Positions 32,822-40,646 are shown, counted from the first letter of the stretch. The stretch: DNA of 64,000 bases from Symbiobacterium terraclitae (GCF_017874315.1 NZ_JAGGLG010000009.1:58292-122291), one strand, 5' to 3'. The notes: generated from the sequence alone by a model not told the origin. Program-made: numbers and translations.

Positions 32822-32851
32822 AGTATACCCGCACCCGCGGCTCCGTGTAAA
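32822..32851 (-). promoter_or_regulatory. Sigma-A promoter for the riboswitch-terC transcript
   Basis: Minus strand TTTACA (complement of 32846-32851), 18-nt spacer, TATACT (complement of 32822-32827). Start near 32815, shortly before the riboswitch. Confidence 0.65.
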
Positions 32852-32922
32852 GAGGTGAAGGGGAAAGCGCGTGGCCGTCGTCTTACCCAGCGAGACGGTC
32901 ACACAGAAAGGGTGTGCGCAGT

Positions 32923-33399
32923 ATGGAGTCTCGTCACGGAGAGCGCGACGTCCTCTGGGGGCTGGTGCTGGTCACGGCAGGGGCGCTGCTCTTGCTGGGA
33001 AGCCTGGATATCGTGGTCTTCCCCTGGCACGTACTCACCGGCCCGGTGGTGCTGGGAATTCCCGGGCTGATCTTCGCCCAGGTCTTCCTGGGCAACCGCG
33101 ACCAGTGGTGGGCGATTATCCCCAGCGGTGTGCTTCTGACCCTGGCTTCCATCGCCTTCATCGACGGCCTGCTCCCGCGGCTGGACACCGGCTGGCTCTT
33201 CTTCCTCGGCCTGGCCATCACCTTCGGCCTGGTGTGGCGCGAGACCGGCCACGCCCAGCAGTGGGCCCGGGTGGTGGCCGTGATCTGCCTGGGCTTCGCC
33301 GGCCTCACGCTGTTCGGCTCGCTCCTGCGGTTCCTGATCCCGCTCGCCCTCCTGGGGGCCGGTATCTACCTGCTCGCCGGGCGTGGAAGGATGCAGTAG
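32923..33399 (+). CDS. Small polytopic membrane protein (DUF5668/LiaF-like TM region)
   Basis: 158 aa from ATG at 32923. Five or six hydrophobic segments, including DVLWGLVLVTAGALLLLGSLDIV, ALLLTLASIAF-type helices, and a C-terminal LLRFLIPLALLGAGIYLLAGRG typical of DUF5668/LiaF-type N-terminal membrane domains. No soluble domain. Function unknown; such proteins often accompany envelope-stress systems. Confidence 0.75.
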   Translation: MESRHGERDVLWGLVLVTAGALLLLGSLDIVVFPWHVLTGPVVLGIPGLIFAQVFLGNRDQWWAIIPSGVLLTLASIAFIDGLLPRLDTGWLFFLGLAITFGLVWRETGHAQQWARVVAVICLGFAGLTLFGSLLRFLIPLALLGAGIYLLAGRGRMQ

Positions 33400-33412
33400 C
33401 GGGATCGGTCTA

Positions 33413-33442
33413 TTGACAAGAGTCTGTCTTGGCGGGTATCAT
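33413..33442 (+). promoter_or_regulatory. Strong sigma-A promoter for a small ORF
   Basis: Perfect TTGACA at 33413-33418, 18-nt spacer, TATCAT at 33437-33442. Confidence 0.7.
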
Positions 33443-33481
33443 GTGACCGTGCGCAAGACCACGCTGAAAGGAGGTGCCGGC

Positions 33482-33607
33482 ATGTTGCTCTACACCAACC
33501 TCGAGATTGCAACCATCGCGAGCGGCAACGCTAGTGTCGTTCCCGCCGCCGCGGGCGGGCTCGCCCATGCGCGCAACAGCCGGCACGTCCCCGCACGGTC
33601 TGCCTGA
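33482..33607 (+). CDS. 41-aa peptide between a strong promoter and a terminator
   Basis: ATG at 33482 has an ideal SD (AAAGGAGGTG, 7-nt spacer from GGAGGTG). The peptide begins MLLYTNLEIATIASGNASVV, is Ala/Ser/Gly-rich and ends with a basic HARNSRHVPARSA. No recognised family. A strong promoter, strong SD and terminator 18 nt after the stop indicate a real, highly expressed small unit: a leader peptide for the CD3324 gene downstream or a small functional peptide (inference). Confidence 0.6.
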   Translation: MLLYTNLEIATIASGNASVVPAAAGGLAHARNSRHVPARSA

Positions 33608-33624
33608 AGCCACTGCCGGGCCTG

Positions 33625-33653
33625 ACCGCGGGGCGTTGCCCTGCGGTTTTTTG
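33625..33653 (+). terminator. Terminator after the 41-aa ORF
   Basis: CCGC-GGGGC and GCCC-T-GCGG form a stem with a short loop, followed by TTTTTT. Confidence 0.8.
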
Positions 33654-33688
33654 TCTTGTTCGCCAAGACGAAGGAGGCCTGGTTTCTC

Positions 33689-33976
33689 GTGGCACGCTAT
33701 CAGAACGCTGCAGACATCCTGCCCGCCGAGCTGCTGGCCGAGGTCCAGCGCTACGCGGCCGGCGAGCAACTCTATATCCCGCGCCCGAACGAGCGGCTGC
33801 CATGGGGCGCCCGCAGCGGTGCGCGCGCGGAGCTGGCCCGGCGCAACGAGCGCATCCGGCAGCGCCGCGCCGAGGGCGCGAGCATCGAGCAGCTCATGCA
33901 GGAGTTCCACCTGAGCTACGACTCCATTCGGAAGATCATCGGCGGAAAGAACGGTTCCAGCCGTTCGCGGGGCTGA
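33689..33976 (+). CDS. CD3324 family HTH protein
   Basis: 95 aa from GTG at 33689 (AAGGAGG upstream). The pattern NAADILPAELLAEVQRYAAGEQLYIPRPNERLPWGARSGAR followed by LARRNERIRQRRAEGASIEQLMQEFHLSYDSIRKIIG matches CD3324-type proteins, which have a Mor-like helix-turn-helix. Probably a DNA-binding regulator; the target is unknown. Its expression may depend on read-through of the preceding terminator. Confidence 0.85.
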   Translation: MARYQNAADILPAELLAEVQRYAAGEQLYIPRPNERLPWGARSGARAELARRNERIRQRRAEGASIEQLMQEFHLSYDSIRKIIGGKNGSSRSRG

Positions 33977-34048
33977 TTCCCCCCGCCGGTTCGCGTACGC
34001 TGAAAATGCGGTTGGCCAACCCGCAATGACAGGACGGGAAGGGGGGTG

Positions 34049-34093
34049 ATGGCCCTGGTCAGCGCCAAGGTCGTCATCCCCGGCGGCCGGTAG
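34049..34093 (+). CDS. 14-codon mini-ORF with strong SD
   Basis: GAAGGGGGGTG immediately precedes ATG 34049; the peptide is MALVSAKVVIPGGR. It sits in a ~225-nt stretch between the CD3324 and spoVAC genes and is followed by a terminator hairpin at 34124. It may be a leader peptide or chance; nothing in the sequence gives it a function. Confidence 0.3.
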   Translation: MALVSAKVVIPGGR

Positions 34094-34123
34094 GTTGCCG
34101 GCCCCTCGGGGATGGCCGGCGAG

Positions 34124-34149
34124 AAGGCAGGCGTGAAGCCTGCCTTTTC
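34124..34149 (+). terminator. Terminator upstream of the spoVA genes
   Basis: AAGGCAGGC-GTGAA-GCCTGCCTT followed by TTCG; separates the CD3324 region from spoVAC. Confidence 0.7.
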
Positions 34150-34179
34150 GCATATCACCGGGTCGCGGAGCGGAGACTA
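34150..34179 (+). promoter_or_regulatory. Possible forespore (sigma-G-like) promoter
   Basis: GCATA at 34150-34154, 18-nt spacer, GAGACTA (5 of 7 to CATACTA) at 34173-34179. spoVA operons are sigma-G dependent in Bacillus (established). The predicted start would lie right at the SD, which weakens the call. Confidence 0.3.
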
Positions 34180-34201
34180 TCCCTCCGGAGGTGTCCGTGC
34201 C

Positions 34202-34675
34202 GTGACGATCAAACAGGGAACCTCGCAGGAGACGCAGCGCTCGCTCTACAAACGGATGGTGAGCAAGGCCGAACCCAGGCCGCCCAGGCTGCGGAACGCC
34301 GTCCGGGCGTTCGTCTCCGGGGGGCTGGTCTGCCTGCTCGGCGAGGCGATGACGGACTTCTGGGAACGAACCCTGCACATCTCGCACAAGCAGGCCGCCG
34401 ACCCGACGGTGGCCACCCTCATCTTCCTGTCCGCGCTGCTGACCGGCCTGGGGTACTTCGACAAGCTGGCCCGGTTCGCCGGCGCCGGCCTCTCGGTGCC
34501 CGTGACCGGATTCGCTAACGCCATGACCGCGTCGGCCCTGGAGTTCAAGCGGGAGGGCCTCGTGTTCGGCATCGGGGGCCGCATGTTCCAGCTGGCCGGC
34601 GCCGTGATCGTCTACGGCGTCACGACCGCGTTTTTCGTTGGCATCGTCGCCGGCATCGCCCGGCTGATGCGGTGA
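34202..34675 (+). CDS. spoVAC: Stage V sporulation protein AC
   Basis: 157 aa from GTG at 34202 (GGAGG 10 nt upstream). Membrane segments FVSGGLVCLLGEAMTDF, ATLIFLSALLTGLGYFDKLARFAGAGLSVPVTGFANAM and MFQLAGAVIVYGVTTAFFVGIVAG are the SpoVAC signature. SpoVAC forms a mechanosensitive channel in the spore inner membrane for Ca-dipicolinic acid movement (established). First of a three-gene set AC-AD-AE. Confidence 0.95.
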   Translation: MTIKQGTSQETQRSLYKRMVSKAEPRPPRLRNAVRAFVSGGLVCLLGEAMTDFWERTLHISHKQAADPTVATLIFLSALLTGLGYFDKLARFAGAGLSVPVTGFANAMTASALEFKREGLVFGIGGRMFQLAGAVIVYGVTTAFFVGIVAGIARLMR

Positions 34676-34685
34676 GGGATCCACC

Positions 34686-35702
34686 GTGGCGAAGAAGCGC
34701 ATCGGCCTGCACACCGTGCGGCTGGAGCAGCCGCCCGTGATCATCGGGGCCGCGGCGGTGGCGGGGCCCATGGAGGCCCAGGGGCCGCTCGGTCACGAGT
34801 ACGACCAGACCTATCCGGACCTGACCATCGGCCAGTCCTCGTTCGAGAGGGCTGAGCGACAGATGATGATCGACGCCTGCAACCTGGCGCTGCAGCGGGC
34901 GGGCATCACGAAAAAGCCGCCCGCGGTGGACTACTTCCTGGCGGGGGACCTGCTCAACCAGATCATCACCGCCACCTTCAGCGGGCTGCAGCTGGCGGTG
35001 CCGATGTACGGGCTCTACGGCGCCTGCTCGACCTTCAGCGAGGCGCTGGCCGTCGGGGCGAAGCTGATCGACGGCGGGTACGCCGACCGCGTGCTCTGCG
35101 CCGTGTCGAGCCACAACGCCACGGTGGAGCGGCAGTACCGGTACCCGACCGAGTACGGCAGCCAGCGGAAGCCCTACGCGCAGTTCACGGTCACGGGGGC
35201 GGGAGCCGTCGTGCTGGCGGTATCGGGCGACGGGCCGCGCATCACCTACTGCACCACCGGCAAGGTCGTCGACTACGGCATCGCCGACCCGTTCAACCAG
35301 GGGGCGGCCATGGCGCCCGCCGCCGTGGAGACGATCCACGCGCACCTGACGGAGACCGGCCGCACCGTCGACTTTTACGACCTGATCGTGACCGGTGACC
35401 TGGCCCGGTTCGGGCGGGACATGGCGATCAAGCTGGCGGCGGAGCGAAACCTGACCCTGGGGAAGAACTACAACGACTGCGGGGCGATGATCTACGACCA
35501 CACCCGGCAGGACGTGCACTCCGGGGGCAGCGGGTGCGCCAGTTCGGCCATCGTGACCTGCGGCCACCTGCTGAAGGAGATGGCGCGCGGCAAGCTGAAG
35601 CGGATTCTCGTCGTGGCCACCGGCGCCCTGCTCTCGCCGACCACCTTCCAGCAGGGAGAGAACATCCCGGCGATCGCACACGCAGTCGCACTGGAGGCGT
35701 AA
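34686..35702 (+). CDS. spoVAD: Stage V sporulation protein AD
   Basis: 338 aa, thiolase-like fold. Conserved segments YDQTYPDLTIGQSSFERAERQM, GLYGACSTFSEALAVGA, YRYPTEYGSQRKPYAQFTVTGAGA, NDCGAMIYDHTRQDVHSGGSGCASSAIVTCGHLL. SpoVAD binds dipicolinic acid directly (established). GTG start 10 nt after spoVAC, weak SD, so probably translationally coupled. Confidence 0.96.
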   Translation: MAKKRIGLHTVRLEQPPVIIGAAAVAGPMEAQGPLGHEYDQTYPDLTIGQSSFERAERQMMIDACNLALQRAGITKKPPAVDYFLAGDLLNQIITATFSGLQLAVPMYGLYGACSTFSEALAVGAKLIDGGYADRVLCAVSSHNATVERQYRYPTEYGSQRKPYAQFTVTGAGAVVLAVSGDGPRITYCTTGKVVDYGIADPFNQGAAMAPAAVETIHAHLTETGRTVDFYDLIVTGDLARFGRDMAIKLAAERNLTLGKNYNDCGAMIYDHTRQDVHSGGSGCASSAIVTCGHLLKEMARGKLKRILVVATGALLSPTTFQQGENIPAIAHAVALEA

Positions 35703-35707
35703 CGCGG

Positions 35708-36058
35708 ATGATGTACTTGAAGGCCTTTCTGGTCGGCGGGCTGATCTGCCTGATCGCACAGCTGATCCTGGACAACACCAAGTTCAGCCCTGGCCACGTC
35801 CTCTCGGGTCTCACGGTGGCCGGAGGCGTGCTGGGCGGGCTGGGCCTCTACGACCGGCTGGTGGCGTTCGCCGGCGCCGGGGCCTCCGTGCCCATCTCCA
35901 GCTTCGGCAACTCGCTGGTGAAGGGCGCACTGCAGGAGGTGGAGACCCACGGGCTGGTGGGCGTGCTCACCGGGATGTTCGAGGTGACCAGCGCGGGCAT
36001 CGCGGCGGCCATCGTCTTCGCCTTCCTGGCCGCCGTGACGTTCAACCCGAAGAGCTGA
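35708..36058 (+). CDS. spoVAE: Stage V sporulation protein AE (membrane, SpoVAEb type)
   Basis: 116 aa from ATG at 35708. Similar in layout to SpoVAC: FLVGGLICLIAQLILDNTK, LGGLGLYDRLVAFAGAGASVPISSFGNSLVKGA and a final hydrophobic helix. It belongs to the dipicolinate channel set. Other spoVA genes (AA, AB, AF) are not in this window. Confidence 0.94.
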   Translation: MMYLKAFLVGGLICLIAQLILDNTKFSPGHVLSGLTVAGGVLGGLGLYDRLVAFAGAGASVPISSFGNSLVKGALQEVETHGLVGVLTGMFEVTSAGIAAAIVFAFLAAVTFNPKS

Positions 36059-36140
36059 CGGATAACCGCCTTCGGCGCGGCACCTGGATTCCCCAGCCTC
36101 TCGCCGCATAGAGTTGAGGGAAGGGAGGGGGGAACCCGGC

Positions 36141-37061
36141 GTGTTTGGTTTCCGGAACGACGACGGGGCGTCGATGCTCTACCGGCACGTGGCCGAATGG
36201 GCGCGGCAGGCGCGGGCCCGCATCGCCGCCATGGAGGCGGGCGGGTGGCCCGCGGGCGCGCTGGCGGAGTGGCAGGAGCGGTTCGCCCGGCTCCAGGCCG
36301 ATGCCGAGGCGATGCGCACCGCTCCGGTTGCGCTGATGGCAGAGGCGTATGCGGCGCTGGACGGCCTTGCGCAGGCGCTGACCGCAGGCGAACCCGCGGC
36401 CGTGGCCGCCGGTGGCGAGCCGCAGCGCCTCTCTCCGGTTCCGCCCGGGGAGCACCGGCTGCCGCCGCTGCCTTACCCCTACGACGCGCTGGAGCCGTAC
36501 ATCGACGCCGAGACGATGCGCCTGCACCACGACCGGCACCACCGCGCGTACGTGGAGGGGCTGAACCGGGCGGAGCGGGCCCTCGCCGAGGCGCGCGCCT
36601 CGGGCGACTTCGGCCTGGTGAAGCACTGGGAGCGGGAGCTCGCCTTCAACGGGGCGGGCCACTATCTGCACACGCTCTTCTGGGAGTCCATGGCGCCCGC
36701 GGGCGGGGGCGGGCCGGACCGGGCGGTGCTGGCGCAGATGCAGCAGGACTTCGGGGGCTTCGACCGCTTCCGGGAGCAGTTCAGCAGGGCGGCGGAGAGC
36801 GTGGAGGGCGGGGGCTGGGCCATCTGGGTCTGGTCGCCCCGGGCAAACCGCACCGAGATCCTCACGGCGGAGAAGCACCAGAACCTGAGCCAGTGGGACG
36901 TGGTGCCCCTGCTGCCGCTGGACGTCTGGGAGCACGCCTACTACCTCAAGTACCGCAACGACCGTGCGGCCTACGTGGAGAACTGGTGGAACGTGGTCAA
37001 CTGGCCTGCGGTGGCCGAGCGGCTCCGCCAGGCGAGCCGCCTGCGCTGGGAGCCGGCGTGA
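36141..37061 (+). CDS. Fe/Mn superoxide dismutase with long N-terminal extension
   Basis: 306 aa from GTG at 36141 (GGGAGGGGGG with an 8-nt spacer). The SOD domain starts near residue 105 (HRLPPLPYPYDALEPYIDAETMRLHHDRHHRAYV, first ligand His), continues FNGAGHYLHTLFWESM (second His) and ends DVWEHAYYLKYRNDRAAYVENWW (Asp and His ligands). The ~100-residue N-terminal part is helical and Ala/Glu/Arg-rich, without a signal peptide; Bacillus SodF/YojM-type SODs carry comparable extensions. Position next to spoVA may point to spore-associated protection (inference). Confidence 0.9.
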   Translation: MFGFRNDDGASMLYRHVAEWARQARARIAAMEAGGWPAGALAEWQERFARLQADAEAMRTAPVALMAEAYAALDGLAQALTAGEPAAVAAGGEPQRLSPVPPGEHRLPPLPYPYDALEPYIDAETMRLHHDRHHRAYVEGLNRAERALAEARASGDFGLVKHWERELAFNGAGHYLHTLFWESMAPAGGGGPDRAVLAQMQQDFGGFDRFREQFSRAAESVEGGGWAIWVWSPRANRTEILTAEKHQNLSQWDVVPLLPLDVWEHAYYLKYRNDRAAYVENWWNVVNWPAVAERLRQASRLRWEPA

Positions 37062-37075
37062 GGGCGGCGCAGAAC

Positions 37076-37119
37076 GGGGGCCGTCCCCGGAGCGGGCTGC
37101 GCCTCCGGGGACGGCCCCC
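37076..37119. terminator. Bidirectional terminator after the SOD gene
   Basis: A 17-bp stem beginning GGGGGCCGTCCCCGGAG with loop CGGGCTGCG-type lies between convergent genes. Confidence 0.8.
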
Positions 37120-37136
37120 GCCTTGCCTTGCGCGTG

Positions 37137-37571
37137 TTACGGCCGTCCTCTTGTCCGCATGCGATTTCGGCTCTCCTGCCACTCCTTCAGGAGCTGCTTC
37201 GCCTGCTGCTTCGTCAGCCGGCCGTTCTTCACGGCCTCCTCGAGCCTGGCCTTCACCTCGGCCTCCGAGGCGTGCGGCGAGAGGCCGTGGCGCCGGAGCG
37301 CCCGCCACTCCTTGAGCCGGGCCGCCTCCTCGGCGGTGATCTGGCCCGAGGCCTGCGCCCGCTCGATCAGCTGGTCGATCTCGGCGTTCAGCTGCTCCAT
37401 CCGGGTCCGCCGCAGCGTCCGGATGTCGTTCAGCAGCTGCTCCATACCCGGCGAGAGTTTCGGCTTCTCCTTCTCCGGCCGGGTCTCGGCGGCCAGCGCC
37501 GAGCCGCTCAGCAGCAGGAGCGTCCAGAGCGAAACCAGTACCAGTGCCACCCAACGCTTCGTCCGATTCAT
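37137..37571 (-). CDS. Secreted helical protein, DUF2680-like
   Basis: 144 aa from ATG at 37571 (GGAGG 10 nt upstream). Signal peptide WVALVLVSLWTLLLLSGSALA with an AxA-type site, then charged helices; two short hairpins, GQITAEEAARLKEW and GRLTKQQAKQLLKEW, resemble DUF2680 (YckD-like) proteins. Exported; function unknown. Confidence 0.75.
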   Translation of the reverse strand: MNRTKRWVALVLVSLWTLLLLSGSALAAETRPEKEKPKLSPGMEQLLNDIRTLRRTRMEQLNAEIDQLIERAQASGQITAEEAARLKEWRALRRHGLSPHASEAEVKARLEEAVKNGRLTKQQAKQLLKEWQESRNRMRTRGRP

Positions 37572-37596
37572 ACCACTCAAACCTCCCCCGGATCGT

Positions 37597-37803
37597 CTAC
37601 CGCGCGCCGCCGTCCTGAGCGGCGCCCTTGCCCGCTGTCTCCGCGAACTCGCCTTCGTTGCCGCCCGCGCGGTAGTCCCGCGCGGCCTGTTCGTGGCTCC
37701 AGGCCTCGCCCGGGCGCATCTCCTGCAGCTGCCGGCGGGTCTCCGACCCGACGCCCGGCGGCTTCCTTCCGCGCTCCGGGCCGTGATGCTTCTCCGCGTT
37801 CAT
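37597..37803 (-). CDS. Small hydrophilic protein, 68 aa
   Basis: ATG at 37803 is preceded by AAAGGGGGGG. The sequence is highly charged (NAEKHHGPERGRKPPG, ARDYRAGGNEGEFAET), without Cys or hydrophobic segments. It is 25 nt upstream of the secreted protein gene and may be cotranscribed. Family not recognised; a small spore-associated protein is possible on composition alone. Confidence 0.55.
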   Translation of the reverse strand: MNAEKHHGPERGRKPPGVGSETRRQLQEMRPGEAWSHEQAARDYRAGGNEGEFAETAGKGAAQDGGAR

Positions 37804-37856
37804 CGCCACCCCCCCTTTGGGCGCTAGTCTTTCCCACGGGTGGCCCTTCGATGAAC

Positions 37857-37885
37857 TTGTGTCCCAATGCCCTTTTCTGTATAAT
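37857..37885 (+). promoter_or_regulatory. Sigma-A promoter of the lysyl-tRNA synthetase gene
   Basis: TTGTGT at 37857-37862, 17-nt spacer, perfect TATAAT at 37880-37885, about 35 nt before the ATG. No room for a T-box leader. Confidence 0.65.
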
Positions 37886-37926
37886 CACCAGGGTAAGAGA
37901 ACCTCTGTGCGGGAAGGAGACGCAGC

Positions 37927-39453
37927 ATGAACAGTTACCCCAACCTTTGGCCGTACCAGGAAGCCAGACGCATCATCGAGCGCTGGCCCGACAAACCGCG
38001 CTACATCCTGGAGACGGGCTTCGGCGCGTCCGGCCACCCGCACATGGGAACTATCGGCGAAGTGGTCCGCACCTTTTACGTGGCCAAGGCGCTGAAGGAC
38101 ATGGGCCGCGAGTCGGAGATCATCGTCTTCTCCGACGACATGGACGGGCTGCGCAAGATCCCGACCAACATCGATGCGCCGTGGCTCCAGGAGCACTTGG
38201 GCAAGCCGGTGACGCGCATCCCCGACCCCTACGGCACGCACCAGTCCTTCGGCCACCACATGAACGCCGAGCTGGTGGAGATGATGGCGAAGACGGGCAT
38301 CGAAGCCCGCTTCCGCTCCGCGTCCGACTGCTACGCCGACGGGACCTTTGACGAGGGCATCCGCCACATGTTCCGCAACATGCAGGGCATCATGGACCTG
38401 GTGCTGCCGACGATGCGGCCGGAGAACCGCGAGGGCTGGTTCCCGTGGCTGCCCATCTGCGAGAAGTGCGGCAAGATCTACACCACCCGGGTCGAGCGGT
38501 ACGACCCCGAGCAGGCCACGGTGACCTACTCCTGCACCGGGTCCTTCCGCGACGTCCACGGCTGCGGCCACCGCGGCACCCAGAGCGCCCTGGGCGGCCG
38601 GGGCAAGTTCTTCTGGAAAGCGGACTGGGCCCTGCGCTGGTACGTGTTCGGCGTCAACTTCGAGATGCACGGAAAGGACCTGATCGACTCGGCCAAGCTC
38701 TCCAGCGCCATCGTGAAGCTGCTGGGCGGGCAGCCGCCGGTCACGATGGTCTACGAGCTCTTCCTCACCGAGGAGGGGCGGAAGATCTCCAAGTCGACGG
38801 GTGCCGGGATCTCGATGGAGAACTGGGGCCGCTGGGGCACGCAGGACTCGCTGAACCTCCTGATGTTCAAGAACCCGCGGCAGCAGAAGCGGCTCGGCCC
38901 GGAGTCGGTCATCCAGTACACGGACGAGACCCTGACCATGACGCCCGACGACCCGCAGTACCCGTTCATCTACTACCACGGCGACCGCCCGGACCTGGGC
39001 GGGCTCCGCTACTCCGACATCATCAATCTGGTCAACGCCATCTCGGTTACCGACCAGGACCAGCTGTTGGAGTACCTGGGCCGCTCCTTCGGCCACGAGC
39101 GCATCAGGGCCAACGAGCCCTTCGTGCGAGAGCTGCTGGAGAAGGCGATCCACTACTACGAGGACTTCATCCTGCCCACGCGCCGCGTCCCCGAACTGAC
39201 CGACGCCGAGTGGGCCATGGTCGACGAGTTCGAGGCGATGATGATGCAGGCGCCGGACGCCGACACGATCCAGACGGGCGTCTTCGACATCGCCAAGGCG
39301 CACGGCATGGCGCCAAAGAACTTCTTCAAGATCCTCTACGGTGTGCTGCTCGGGGCGGAGAGCGGCCCGCGCATCGGCGGCTTCGTCGAGCTGGTCGGCA
39401 GGGAGCGCATCCGCGAGCTCATCCGGGCCGCCCGGGAGAAGGCAAGGGCATAG
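37927..39453 (+). CDS. lysK: Class I lysyl-tRNA synthetase
   Basis: 508 aa. Class I signatures rather than class II: HIGH-like ASGHPHMGTIGEVVRTFYVAKAL near residue 34 and KMSKS-like EEGRKISKSTG near residue 285. A four-Cys zinc insert is visible (CEKCGKIY ... CTGSFRDVHGCGHRG). Charges tRNA-Lys with lysine. Class I LysRS is the archaeal type and is found in a minority of bacteria (established). ATG with GGAAGGAG upstream. Confidence 0.95.
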   Translation: MNSYPNLWPYQEARRIIERWPDKPRYILETGFGASGHPHMGTIGEVVRTFYVAKALKDMGRESEIIVFSDDMDGLRKIPTNIDAPWLQEHLGKPVTRIPDPYGTHQSFGHHMNAELVEMMAKTGIEARFRSASDCYADGTFDEGIRHMFRNMQGIMDLVLPTMRPENREGWFPWLPICEKCGKIYTTRVERYDPEQATVTYSCTGSFRDVHGCGHRGTQSALGGRGKFFWKADWALRWYVFGVNFEMHGKDLIDSAKLSSAIVKLLGGQPPVTMVYELFLTEEGRKISKSTGAGISMENWGRWGTQDSLNLLMFKNPRQQKRLGPESVIQYTDETLTMTPDDPQYPFIYYHGDRPDLGGLRYSDIINLVNAISVTDQDQLLEYLGRSFGHERIRANEPFVRELLEKAIHYYEDFILPTRRVPELTDAEWAMVDEFEAMMMQAPDADTIQTGVFDIAKAHGMAPKNFFKILYGVLLGAESGPRIGGFVELVGRERIRELIRAAREKARA

Positions 39454-39459
39454 TGCTGA

Positions 39460-39503
39460 ACGCGCAGGAAGGCCGCCCGTGCGGGCGGCCTTCCCTTGCG
39501 CGT
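39460..39503. terminator. Terminator after lysK
   Basis: GGAAGGCCGCCC-GTGC-GGGCGGCCTTCC extended outward by ACGCGCA/TGCGCGT; serves convergent genes. Confidence 0.8.
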
Positions 39504-39510
39504 CAGGAGG

Positions 39511-39774
39511 TTATGAGACCTTGCTCATCTGAAGCAGCAGATCCAGCGGTCCGGCGGCCGGGAAGGTCTTCCGCTCGGCCCCGGAGACCTTCGTCAGCAC
39601 GTACGCCTGGCGCTGGTTCGCGATGTGCCGGAGGAACTCCTCCAGATGGGCCCGAGAGCAGAACTTGAAGGCGAATGCATCAGCCGCAGGATGCTGAAGG
39701 CGCTTCTCCGGAACCAGGATGTAGGCCAAGTGCTCGTCCTCGAACTGCTCCAGGCAGTGTTTGCACATGAACAC
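39511..39774 (-). CDS. Small zinc-finger-like protein, 87 aa
   Basis: GTG at 39774 with GGAGG 9 nt upstream. CKHC near the N-terminus and FCSRAHLEEFL in the middle suggest a MYM/TRASH-like zinc site; the rest is a mixed alpha/beta segment. No family assigned. Single gene between lysK and a regulator. Confidence 0.7.
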   Translation of the reverse strand: MFMCKHCLEQFEDEHLAYILVPEKRLQHPAADAFAFKFCSRAHLEEFLRHIANQRQAYVLTKVSGAERKTFPAAGPLDLLLQMSKVS

Positions 39775-40004
39775 CCGGGCTCACCTCCACATTCCTTCAG
39801 GTAAACATTAGTACATGCCTGGCCGACTGTCCAGACTCCTCCTCCGGGACGGCGCCGGCCGAACCTACACAATGACCTACATCGGGCAACGACAGTAGTA
39901 CGAAAGGATAGATTTGGTGACAAAGGTCTTAAGAAAGTATCCGTGAGGTGCTGAATGTGATAGAATGTTAGCAGCCATACTGTGCGTGTTAGGAGGGGAA
40001 CGCG

Positions 40005-40646
40005 TTGTCTGCTGATCTCATGTCATCGCCGCAGGAGGAGACCTCCACTCGCCGTGAGATCATCAACCTGCTGCGGGTTGTTGGACCCATGACGGTCGGA
40101 GAGCTCGGTGAGCGCCTTCACATCACTCACGTGGCGGTCAGGCGGCATCTGACCTCCCTGGAGCGGGACGGGCTGGTGACCTCGGTGCAGCAGCGGCTGC
40201 CGATGGGCCGGCCGACGCGGGTCTACTCGCTGACCGAGGCGGCCGACAGCCTGTTCCCAAAGAAATACGGCGCGCTCACCCTGGAGCTGCTGGATTTCCT
40301 GAACGAGACGGACCCCTCCCTCGTGGAGACTTTCTTCGCCCATCGGGGAAAGGCGATGGTGCAGCGCTTCGCCGATGAGGTCGCCGGTGAGACGCTGGCC
40401 GAGCGGGTGGAGCGGCTGACCGCCATCCAGCAGGCCAACGGCTACCTGGCCGAGTTCGAGCCGGGCGACGGCGTCATGTTCCTGAAGGAGTACAACTGCC
40501 CGGTGCACCAGGTCTCACGCCGGTACCCGCACGCCTGCGCCCACGAGCTGGAGTTCTTCAAGGCCGTGCTGGGCACCGAGGACATCGAGCGGGTGGAGTG
40601 CATCGCCAGGGGCGGCCAGTGCTGCCGCTACCGCATTCGCCCCTGA
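40005..40646 (+). CDS. SufR-like HTH regulator with C-terminal Cys cluster
   Basis: 213 aa from TTG at 40005 (AGGAGGGG upstream). N-terminal DeoR/ArsR-type winged helix (VGPMTVGELGERLHITHVAVRRHLTSLERDGLVTS with GRPTRVYSLTEAA). The C-terminal part has YNCPVHQVSRRYPHACAHE and ECIARGGQCCRYRI, Cys spaced C-x12-C-x18-C-x6-CC, like the Fe-S-binding SufR family. It may sense iron-sulfur status; no suf genes are in the window. Extended -10 TGATAGAAT at 39958-39966; otherwise 39775-40004 shows nothing I can name. Confidence 0.85.
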   Translation: MSADLMSSPQEETSTRREIINLLRVVGPMTVGELGERLHITHVAVRRHLTSLERDGLVTSVQQRLPMGRPTRVYSLTEAADSLFPKKYGALTLELLDFLNETDPSLVETFFAHRGKAMVQRFADEVAGETLAERVERLTAIQQANGYLAEFEPGDGVMFLKEYNCPVHQVSRRYPHACAHELEFFKAVLGTEDIERVECIARGGQCCRYRIRP

